Source: Antedon mediterranea (taxonomy: Eukaryota; Echinodermata; Crinoidea; Comatulida; Antedonidae). Taken from it: a stretch of DNA of 64,000 nucleotides. Location of the stretch: contig NC_092680.1 of the NCBI RefSeq assembly GCF_964355755.1, forward strand, positions 10,085,001-10,149,000, in the 5' to 3' direction. A model generated the notes under the pieces. It was not told the DNA's origin. It did no database searches and saw nothing but the letters and a program-made list of their open reading frames with translations. Below, one piece after another: positions 24,601-36,600 of the stretch; positions within the stretch are counted from its first letter, which is position 1, and every line of letters begins with the position of its first letter. The translations under genes and the position numbers were made by a program.

Positions 24601-27600
24601 GTGTTTTTTTTTTTTCTTAGTTTGCCGCTGGTAGGATTTTACCGCTTTCTTAAGCTGTTAATTAATTACGACTGGAATGGTTCACCAGTGATAGTTAACT
24701 TCAATAATGAGATGACAGGTAATATTCTTTTTTAACTTTCATGTTTTCATCACTTTGGTAATTTTTAACGTCTTGTGTGTGTGTTTGTCTTATGAGTGGA
24801 TTGTCACCTGTATATCAGGACAGTAAAAAAAAATCACTATTGGTTAACCATGGCAATGTGTTTAAATATATAGTGTAAAAACCCTAATATTGTGCTTTCA
24901 GATGTTGATGTCAACATTTACTAGTGTGAATAAGCCATAAAAATCTATTTATAGCAGTTTTAAAATGTGACATATTGATACTGTCAACACTTACTAGTGT
25001 GAATACAGTTTAACAATCAGTTTATTGGAGTTTTAGATTCACATGTCTAGAGAGAACAAACTCTAATAATCAGTTCATTACAGTTTCAGATCGTGAAACG
25101 TTGAAGAACTATTTTTCAAACAACCGTGCTAACCTACCAGTGTTATTTGTAGTGACTCCTTGGGACAGGGAAGAATCGGTGTGGACCAAAAAATCACCAA
25201 CAGTACAGGTACTTAAAACTATATTCTATAATAATTTTTTTCGTCTGTAGTTGCATAAACATCGATATTTTACCACATATCATTATTATAGAGCAAGTCA
25301 AACGGCCTAGCGGTTAAGGCAGGGGCTCCATTTACCGTACCGTAAAAGCCAACAATATAAGCAAGGGTTCAAGTCAGACTCGCTCCTAGTTCTGCTGGTG
25401 GACAAGTCTTCTTGGATAAGGACTATAAACCGTAGGTCCAGTGTACACAGTTGTAACCTGTGTGCACTGGACCTAGTTCATTAATTCAATTCAATAAACT
25501 TTATTGTCAAACTCATAAATGACTTGAAACTTTGGCTGAAAGTACACACATTAAAATTGTCTAAAAACATTGTCGCACAAACAGTAAAAAAGAATAAAAT
25601 CACATAAAACAGAGGACAAGATGTTATATAAAAAAGTTAAAAGAGGACACAAAAAGTACAAATTGAGTTAAAAATACAGATTCAAGATACTTATTGCAGT
25701 TATCGTTTCCACCTTAAATTAAAATGCCTCATAGCAGATGGGAGTAAGGATCTACGTAGGCATTCAGTGTTCCAGCGAGGATATGTAATGCGCCCAGACC
25801 TGCTTAATTAACGTAATGTACTGGTTAAGGGGGTGACTAACATTCTGACATAATAACTTTAAGTTTATTTGTAAGTACGTTGTTAACAACTTCATCTGAT
25901 TTCTTAATATCGTTTCCTATTATCTTTTTGGCAGATTTACTTATTCTTTGTACTTTTTTTCATACATTGCTGGTTTAAATTGTTGAACCAAACTATTGCA
26001 TTAAAAGTTAAAACAGATAAAATAACAGATTCATAAAATAAAGTCAAGATCCTATTGCACACACGAAATTTCTTCAGTCTTCTCAAAAAGTAGTCGTTTA
26101 TAACAATTTGTGGTAACTGACTTACGCCCGTATTCTTAAACCGGACTTTAGTCGTAGTTCGAGCTAAAATTAAAAAAATGATGTCATTTTAATTCATAAA
26201 CCGAACTTCAACTAAATCACCGACTAAATCAGGCCAACCTCGACTAAATCGAGACGGATTTTGATCGATTTTTTTAGTCCTGGAGGGGGCAGACTAAATG
26301 GTCGACTAAATGGTTTTTAAACGATGTTTATAAAAAAACGTAACAGTCATTGAGTTGTTAAATTGGCCAGATATTGAAGAATGAAATATCTATATTTATA
26401 TTAGCTTAATTAGATATACATTGGTATAAATTATAATAATGAAAATCATCTTTATTTACAACTGTATACAAATTACATTATTTTCTTCACGCAAGTCCGA
26501 CTTGAGCTACGTCACACGCCATAGCGACAATGGGAGATGCGGCAATTCACCACGCGATGGAATGTTTAGGGGGCCTAGCGCTTTCTTGTCACGCTATGAA
26601 GTGCGTGGTTCGTGGCGATCATACTTTGTTGGGGGCCTAGAAAATTTAAAAGTTACCGTACCGCCATGGTTCCTAAATATATTTTTAAGATTTTATTTGT
26701 TGTTAATCAAATATACTTCACTGTTAAATTAATACTGATATTGTTCTAATAATTAACGATTAAAATTGTTTTTCATGTATATAGTCCTGATGCGTAAAAA
26801 GTGTTGTAAGAAATGGAAAGTGATATCAATGCGCAAAATTTCGTCTGCTCCTCAAATACTCTCTTGTCATTGGCCAATGTATAGCCTTTGTTACCCAGAC
26901 GTGTGCAACTCGACTAAAAGCTCGACTTCATTAAGTCAAAAAACTTCGACTACTTCGTTTTTGAATCGAATTTGAAGTAATAGCTCGAACTACGACTTTT
27001 CCAAGTCGAACTTCGAACTACGACTAAAGTCCGGTTTAAGAATACGGGCGTACGTGTTTTCCTTCAAATTAAGTTTATCATAGATTACTGTGCCTAAAAG
27101 TTACTAACAACTTCCACTTCATCGTTTAATATACATAGCTTAAATTATCATGTGTTTTGTTACCTTTTCTAAAATCAATGATTATTTCTTTAGTCTTGTT
27201 AACATTTAATTTTAGATAGTTATTAGAACACCAAGTAGAAAAATAACTGACATTATCAAAATATGACTTAGGTCATCATGTTTTATCAGGCCAACTAGAC
27301 CGGTGTCATCAGCGTATTTCACAGTAAAGCATTTGGTTAAAACTAGATCATTTGAACATTAAAAATCATTAAAAAATACACTTCTCTCCGAGAAACAACA
27401 TGGCTTCTTGAGGGGTAGGTCTTGTACCACCTTACTTACAGATGTTATAACTGATTGGTCTAAAATACTTGATGAGCGTTCTCCGCCCCATATCGATGCG
27501 ATTTTTCTCGATTGGCGGAAAGCTTTTGATCAAATTAGCCATAAGATTCTGTTAAGTAAATTACATAAGTTTGGTATCTGTGATTCAATGCTGAACTGGT

Positions 27601-30600
27601 TTAAATAAAGATTATACTTGATACTTGATACTTGATGCTTCCCAAGATCTGCCAGTCTGAAACGCCTTAATCTGATGTCCATTAACAATCGTATTGGGTA
27701 TTTATGTATTAATTTTGTTACCAAATGTATGTACAAATTATATGATGTTAAAGTTTTTAAATATTTATCTATTAATTGCAGACATGTTAATACCGGTAAC
27801 CTTAGTTGCGCAATAATTTTATAGCCCGGACTGATTTATTTCATAACTCTGTCTTTAATTTTTTTGTTAGACCTTTTAGAGATCTGCCTGCGGATCTCTG
27901 CGACCAACTTTTAATTAATATAAACTGTTTTAAGCATAGCCTTAAGAAATATTTTAATAATCTGTTTTAATCTGAACATTATGTATATTTTAAAGATATT
28001 TTCTAAATTCTATCTTTTTAAATTAACAATTTTTTATAAAAACCCATTGCTGAATTTTATAGTTTTATCTCAATTTTAATAGAATCCATGTATTATTCAT
28101 TTTATGTAAGTATTTCGATGTGGAGAGCCTCTCGACAATTATTTTTATTTATAACTTTTAGGTTATCCGGCCTCATTGACTTACTTTTGTATTGTTTTTT
28201 TTTGTACTGTTCTGTATATTGGCGAAATAAATGATATGATATGATATGATTAATAGTATATAAGAAAATAAAATAGGAGATAAAACACAACCTTGTGGTG
28301 CACCAGTATTGCACATAAGTTTTTCTGAAATATTATCATTAAAACAGACGAATTGTTCCCTATCTTTTAAAAAATCATTGATCCATAAAATAGTAGCTGG
28401 ATTTATACCCAAGACATTCATTTTCTCCATTAAAATATGAGGTTGCAAAGTGTTAAAAGCGGATGAAAAATCTAAGAATAAAACTCTGGCATACGAATTT
28501 GGCCTGTCAACATGATCAAATATTTTATGTAATAAAGTTGTAACTGCATCTTCTACACCCCTTTTGGAACGGTAGGCAAATTGACAGGGATCTAAAAGAC
28601 TCTCAGTCTCACCATGGATTAAAGAATAGAAGGATATGCATCGACGGTGACATCAAACGATTTTACAACGCGCTTGCCTATACTAAAGCACTGCTGCCAA
28701 TCAAACATTGAACTCCGTGTCTCTAACCGCGGCCCTCTGCAGAACGCTGCAAATCAACTGCTACATTTTTTTAGACCAAAACGTAACCATGTAGAAATCG
28801 TATGCGCAGTCTGAATGTTCTATTGACATGTCTGCGTCGATGATTAATTGACAACAAAAATGTATTGCTGAACAATTCTGTTTTAGTTTCATAACAATCG
28901 GACTACGAAAACTTCACTTTCTTACGACTGGTAATTTTAAGTAGTTGGTATTATTAATAAAATATGCAATTTTTATATTTGAATTATCATTATTTGCCTG
29001 CCATCTTCTGTCATTAAAAATTGCGTTAATCTATAGAATATTAAATTATGCATTTGACCATGTATGTTGTTAGCGTGTCCGGTGTCCACACATAGAACAA
29101 TCGTGTTTTAATATATGGCTAAGCAGTGGTTTCTTCATAAATCTCCTTAATTATCGATGTAATTATATTTAAATTTTAGTGCCTGGTGATTGGCTAGTGG
29201 TTATGTCATCATCATCACATCCAATCACCGGGCCTAATTGAATGAAAACAGCGATCCCTGATCCGGGATTGGCTGGCTATGTATAGTTGCGATACGTTAC
29301 CTAGCGGTCGTTTTGAAAAGTACACGCAGGGCAAATAATTAATCACGAACAAACGAAGTACCTATTATTATTCACACGTACACAAGAAGTAAGACAACGG
29401 TGAGGAGATCATGATTACACGTTGTATCTACTACACTTAAGATTAGCCTAGGCCTACCTAGGCAGTATCAATGTCGCCAAATCATATGGTTTACTAGTAA
29501 GCCTAAGGCCTAGGCCTAGTATCCTTGCTGATTTTGTAATTTTAATGTAGGCTGAGACAACAAATAAATAGTTATTGTCTCAGATGTAGGGCTACTACAG
29601 GTCATAAAATGCTACTTTAATGTCATTAAAAACATTAGCGTAGATCAATTGCGGCAGAAACCTATACTAATTACAATTATAGCATATACAATTCTAGGCC
29701 AATAACAATATAGGCCTAGTATTGTTTTTATCTGGTATATTGATGAAGTAGGCCTACGCGCAGGGTCTTCACAATAACATATCAATGTAATTTAATAACT
29801 GTTTTCAATAAACATAATACTCAGTGGCGTGAGGCAGAGGCCTGAAGCCACTTGTTTAGGAAACCTAAGTGGCCCTCCAAGTTTCAAAGATCGAGGCCTC
29901 GGACGTACGTTTTTAGCATTTTCGACATATTTTATGCCTGTTCCTCTGGGCACTGCTCATGGGGGCCCCAAGCTTCTGTTTAGCCAGTGAGCGCAAATAG
30001 CCGTTACGCCACTGATTATACTGTTCAAATATGAATGAATACATACAGTGCAACAAAGAACGCGCGAAAGAAGCCAACAAGGAATGTCGTTGCACATGTG
30101 CAGTAAACAATATATTAGGCACGCGACCGTTTCGTTGTTACCATGCGGTTAATTAAACCAAAGAATATTCTTTGATTAAACTGTAACATTGTGGGCGGGC
30201 CGCGGTCTGTCGGCGAGAGTCAAGGAACCCTTGATCTCACGTCGATGCATATCCTTCTATTCTTTAATCCATGGTCTCACTTAAAATCTCATTCTTAATT
30301 AATTTTTCTAAAATCTCTAACAGCAGTTATGGTAATGGGCCTATAGTCATTGAGAACTTTAGGTTTATTATTCTTTGACAGGGGGTGAATTAAGGATTTT
30401 TTTCCAGATTCTAGGAATTTCAAATGTACAGTACGCAGTGACCAGTTGAACAACGACGAAAACACTTGCGAGAGTTGCTCATTGCACTCTTTTAGCACCT
30501 TTCCACTGACTTTATCCGGCCCTACTGCTTTCTTAATGTTAATTTTCCCAAACATGAACTTGACATCAGATGTGTCAACCACCACAGGCTTGTCATGTAA

Positions 30601-33600
30601 TCCACTATCTACTATCTCGTTAACAGTTTGAGATCTTTTTGCACTAAAGTCCTTGTCGTCAAACCGAGTGTAGAAAGAGTTATACTCGCTCACCATTTTT
30701 TTGCCATTTCCTGCTGTAATATTATTACCCATCTTATTTCCATAAACTGTCATGCTGGCATACTATTCCATACCTGCTTGCTGTTTCCAGACTTAAACTT
30801 TGCCTCCACTTTTTTTCCATACTGTTTCTTTAATACTGCTAGCTACTTTTTTTAATTCCTTCTGTATTTTTCTCCTTTCATCGTGCATGGTTAGCACATT
30901 TTTGCTTTCTTTGCACTAATTTCTTAATATTCCATTTAACCAAGGTTTATTATTAGGGAACAACTTCATTTTCCTTTCCTTAATAATACTTCCAACACAA
31001 AAATCAATGTATCCGGATATCGCGTCTGTCGCATCATGAATTGTAGCACCTTCCAAAAAAATATTCCAGTCGGTAGATTCAAAGCATCCTTTTAACTGTT
31101 CAATGTTTTCGTAGGACCACTCTTTTACAGACCTGATAATAGGTTTAATTGCCTTTATTCTCTGAACATATTTAGGCATCAGGTGAACAGAGTTATGGTC
31201 AGAAGCGCCAATTCCTGGTTTTATTATGCATTTATAAGCCTTAGTAACATTGCCATAGCATTTATCGAGAATGTTCTCACCTCTAGTAGGTTTGTCTACA
31301 TACTGGTGGTAGTGTGGTACTGCTTTATTTAGTTCGGACTGATTAAAGTCGCCTGCAATGATTATAACCGCGTCAGGTGAGTCATTCTCCATGTCTCTAA
31401 TATTAGATCATGTAAATAATCAGCTGAGTTTTTCACAATTGCTGAGGTGGTAATGTATATGGCAGTAATAAAAATCATAGGAAATTCCCTTGGGAGATAA
31501 TAAGGCCTAAGATAAGAGAGAGCGTAAGTACTTCGATATCCGGTGAACAGTATTGTCTGAAAATGCTTACATTAGAGCACCAGCGGTTATTTATATAAAT
31601 ACATACACCTCCCCCACATTCCTTAAGCGCATGTGGTGTCCTATCTCCTCGTACACATGTAAAACCATCAATATGGCTGTAACTTTGAGTGTCCTTATTT
31701 GGTTGGAACCATGTTTCTGTCACAACCATTAAACTTACATCTCTGTAGTCATTCAAGGTAGATACCTTAGTCGTAAGTTCATCCAGCTTCTCCCCGACAG
31801 AATGAGCATTGAACATTATGATCGAAGGAAGCGGTGGATTGAAGGTTCTACGCTTCAGTCTTTGACGCGGGCTTCCTGATAGATAATAGGCTAACCTGCA
31901 GTGATTTTAGGGCCTGACTACTGTACACCAATCTCCTTGATACTGCACTTAAACACATCTAGAAATCACAGAAATCCACAAGACAGAGAAACACAAGTCA
32001 CCGATATAGTTTGTCAAACATCAACAATCAACAAAAATCAATCAAAAAAGCGACTTAGACAACATTTATGCAGAGTGTGGACAAACACGTCGCTAACACC
32101 GGTGAACTTGTACGGAAAATAGACCCTGTATCAAGAGGATTACAACCTATCTGATAGGACAGTGATTAATTGGACACATGTGCCTAAAGACATACAACAA
32201 AAAATATCGATGAACAAACCAAGGCATGAACTATGAGGCATGATTACAGAATAATTATAAAAGATACAGTTAAGACTTTCCACATTAAAATACACAAACA
32301 TAATAATGTTTAATGTAAAAATATGTATCGAAAGTTAAAAGGTTAAAATAATATATAAAATTCAACTGATATACAAATTTTGCATCAAGCTAGAATACCA
32401 TGAACATGTTTTAAAATTTCACCAATATTGGTTTTGATGTTTTTCATTCAAAATTATTGTCAGCTACTTCCAATTCTGTTGTTGATTGAAGAGTTTAGTT
32501 TTTTTAAACATCCTCTTGTCTTGATGATGTATTGATGGAAATACTGTATACTGCTTTTAGACACATTGCAGAACTCCAGTTTTGAATTTTCTCATTTTTA
32601 TACATTTTCTGTGTATGTTATTTGAGGTAAAGCTATTTTAAATAGTCAAGAAAAATTATGCAATCTCCAATTATAAATATTTTTTTATATATTAAATATT
32701 TTGTAATATGGCTGAACATAATGGGGTAGATAAACGGATGGCCCAATGGTATTAAGTATACCTTGTATAACACTAATGCAATTACTATTGTTCTTATTGG
32801 CAATAAAGAAATCTGAAAGCTTCAAATGACAGAGATGGCAATTCAATGACATATTTACAGACTATGTAATGACTCTTCATTCACATTCCTCTTTTTGAGG
32901 AATTTATTTATAAATAATAATAATAATATCCTGGATTGATCTTTTTAACATTTTTTTAATACCAATTACCAATACATTAAAATTGAATGAGAAAATTGGA
33001 TATAATTACACCAAAGCGGTGTGTAACGGTAGTCGTGTCGAGGGCCAAGACAATAACGATGGCACACAATGATTCAATGTACAAAATATAATATTTATTC
33101 AATCAAAAAGTAATATTATAAAACAATGTGAAACGTAGTGATTCTGACTGATGTTATAGTCTCAAGAATCAATACCCGAACTAACTAACTTAACTACAAA
33201 ACATATATTTATATTAAGGGGACAGGAAGGATGACTAATTAAATGGTACCACATCCTGATTGACTTTCCTTGGAAGACCCACCTCAGGAATGTAGTGTTC
33301 CAAGTTAAGTAGACATCGGGGAGAGTAAGGGGTGAATAGCCTGTGTGACTAATAGGGTTTGGTCCCACCATGTTACATTCCCCCGCTCGTCAATGCGAAG
33401 CCGTGTCTTCGAAACCAACGAGTCACTGAGCCAAAAATGTATTGAGAAACAAACTTAACTACGAACATCTTATAAATCTAAACAAAAGAAAACGTAACGC
33501 AAATCGTCACAAATCAATAAATCGGCAAACGTGGCAAAACATACAAAAGTAAAAGTAAAATTGGTAAAAGTTCTCAGATTAAAAGTCATAATAATAATAT

Positions 33601-36600
33601 AACGCGTTCATAATAATATATAGCTCAGCAAACATGTTCAGTTGAAAATGAAAGTCAGCAGGTCATAAATGTAGTAACTCCTGTATTTACTCCTGATGGA
33701 TCCATCAATCAGCTGTTGCCTAGAAACAAGTTGACCTGCTTCCCAAAATTCAGTTCATAACAAAAAAAATTGGAGAACGACATAACTGCAGTTGACTGTC
33801 CACTATATCTTGAAGAAAATCTTTAAAAAGTGTACATTTCTGGATTCAAGTTTCTCATCAATACGAGGAATAAAGTGAAATAGTTTATCAATAAGTAATT
33901 CTCATGTAAGTGTTAAAAGTTTCTTGTGATCCATTATAATTAACTTCATTCAGAGAACATAGTTGTGAAAAGCTTCTTGTACCCAATGGGCAGGAGGGGA
34001 GAACCAATAAAACACAATTCAACATACACATCATCATGACAGTGGCAGTAAACTTAATACTACATTTAACTAAATCCAATCTGATAAGCAAATAACAAGA
34101 TGAAATTGATTTTACAAAATTATTGAAAAAGGCACTCTTAACTACTGTACATGTACATAAGGTGTAAAAATAAAGTATCCTAACATAATTAGATTCGAGA
34201 CAAAGCATCAGCATTAGTATTATGTGATCCTTTCTTATATTGAACAGTAAAACTATAAGGCTGTAAAGTCAAACTCCATCTAGTAAGACGAGGATTTGTA
34301 GTTTTCATTTGATCCAGCCATTTAATAGCTTTGTGATCTGTTTGTACTATAAAGGGCCGACCATATAGATAAACATGAAATTGTCGTATGGCCCACAAAA
34401 TAGCTAAGCATTCTTTTTCCATAATCCCATAGTTTTCTTCACACGGAGTTAATTTCTTACTTAAATAGGCAACAGGGTGTTCATGTTCATTATCGTCACA
34501 TTGGGTCAAGACTGCGCCGATAGCTTTATTGCTAGCGTCACATTGTAGGATAAATTGTTTATCAAAATTTGGGCTTACTAATACAGAGGAATCGGTCAAT
34601 TTTGTTTGTAAGGTTCTAAAGGAAGTTTCCATTTGCTCCGACCAGTTAACATTATTAGGGGATGATTTCCGAGTGGCCTCAGTCAGGGGGAGCGCAATTT
34701 GGGAAAAGTCAGGGATGAATTTCCGATAATAATTAGCAAGGCCTAAGAATGCCCGGATATTGGTTTTGGTTATGGGGCGGGGATAGTTCTGTAAAGCAGA
34801 TAATTTATCCGGACTGGGTCTTACTAGGCCGTTTCCAATTACATGACCCAAATATGACACAGTTTCCTGGGCTATCTCACACTTAGTAGGTTTTACTGTG
34901 AGGCCTGCTGCGTTTATCCTATCTAGTACTTCAGTTATGTGGAGTAAGTGGGAATTCCAGTCGGTACTAAATATTGCAATGTCATCTAAATAAGCACGGG
35001 CAAAACATTCAGTGCCCCTTAGAATGTTATCAATTAGTCTCTGAAATGTACCTGGGCTATTAGCCATGCCAAATGGCATAACTTTGTATTGGTATTGGCC
35101 CCATGGTGTAATAAATGCAGACTTAAGTTTAGCTTCATCAGTCAGAGCTATTTGGTAATACCCTTGTGTTAGATCAAGTTTAGTAATGAATTTGGCATTA
35201 CCGACCTTATCAATGATATCATCTATACGGGGCATAGGGTATGGGTCAATAATGGTGATTTTGTTTAATTCCCTGTAATCGGTACAAATACGTAGTGATA
35301 CATCCGGTTTTGGAACAGAAACAATGGGGGCAGCCCATGGGCTTGTCGATGGTTCAATGATACCATTATCATGCATGTGTTGTATTTGTAATTTGACTGG
35401 GTCTTCTAATGCATAAGGGATTCTATAGGCTTTTTGTCTTATTGGGGTATCTGTTGTCGTACGGACTTCATGTTTTACCATATCTGTTCTACCTGGGATA
35501 TCTGTAAACATAAATCGTTTTGAGTAGAAGATATGGTGAAGGTCATCTTTCTGGGAAGGGGTAAGATAGCCCGGGATATCAATGTCTTTATAGGATTGGG
35601 CCTGGGAAGTGGCGGGGCCTGGTGGCTCAGGGGGAAACCAATCGTCTGGATCTGGGTCAGGGGCAGTGTACATACAATCATTGTTCTGTTTCTGTGGACG
35701 TTCGTTGTATAATCGTAGTAAATTAATGTGGTATGTTTTGTGTTTGTTACCAACTAGTATTTCATAATTAACATCACTTACAACTTTAGAGATAGGATAG
35801 GGACCTTGCCATTTTAAGTGAAAATGTATGATAACTTAAAATCAATTAGGCTAATAACAGAATGTACCTTAACTACAATATAAGTAATATTGAGAATTAT
35901 AATACAATTATCAACAAGAATTATTAAAGTATAAAATAAATGCCACTGTCAGTATGAAAGTATATGCTAATTAGAGTGTAGATTGGTTACTCACCCTTTA
36001 CTTGTGTTGCTCTTTGTACGTCTCTGCTCCTTTGCGTTTGTTGTTTCCAAGAGTGTAGAATGGTTACTACTCACTCTTTACTTGTGTTGCTCTCTGTGTT
36101 CGTCTGTGTTCCTTTGTGTTCCTTGTTGTTGTGTCCAAGAGTGTAGATTGGTTACTACTCACTCTTTACTTGTGTTGAAAAACAAAATCCGTTTCGGAAA
36201 TAAAAATCAGCTTCCTTTCAAATTCTACAGCTTGGTCGACTGTATAAATTTACTTTTTCTTCGTGAGTTCGTAAAAACCGCTGCCACCATGTAACGGTAG
36301 TCGTGTCGAGGGCCAAGACAATAACGATGGCACACAATGATTCAATGTACAAAATATAATATTTATTCAATCAAAAAGTAATATTATAAAACAATGTGAA
36401 ACGTAGTGATTCTGACTGATGTTATAGTCTCAAGAATCAATACCCGAACTAACTAACTTAACTACAAAACATATATTTATATTAAGGGGACAGGAAGGAT
36501 GACTAATTAAATGGTACCACATCCTGATTGACTTTCCTTGGAAGACCCACCTCAGGAATGTAGTGTTCCAAGTTAAGTAGACATCGGGGAGAGTAAGGGG

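Larger units (their letters stand above)
25483..31860 (-). mobile_element. CR1/L2-like non-LTR retrotransposon broken by three insertions
   Basis: Read on the minus strand, the element starts with an AP endonuclease (near 31860), continues through reverse transcriptase and ends after the C-terminal domain at 25700, with a (ttgaa)-like tail at 25483-25497. Its parts are 30275-31860, 28253-28611, 27051-27359 and 25483-26124. Three insertions separate them: 28612-30274, 27360-28252 and 26125-27050. The order of domains is collinear across all gaps. Frameshifts in the endonuclease and small gaps show that the element was dead or is now dead. Confidence 0.88.

Noticed and set aside
15862-25500. 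Shared 3' tail between SINE family A and the CR1-like element
   Set aside because: The SINE tail is attcaattca on the + strand and the CR1-like tail is its complement on the opposite strand, so the sense-strand tails differ. There is no support for a SINE-LINE pair from these copies.
26439-26732. 97-residue frame inside the 26125-27050 TIR element as a transposase
   Set aside because: There are no DDE-type motifs or DNA-binding domain, and the frame is too short.
33162-33371. Open frame repeated in both LTRs (also 36430-36654)
   Set aside because: It is duplicated only because the LTRs are identical. It has no similarity to an accessory protein.
35475-35753. 92-residue minus-strand frame upstream of pol as gag
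   Set aside because: It overlaps the integrase-tail and pol frame in another reading frame and has no nucleocapsid motif.
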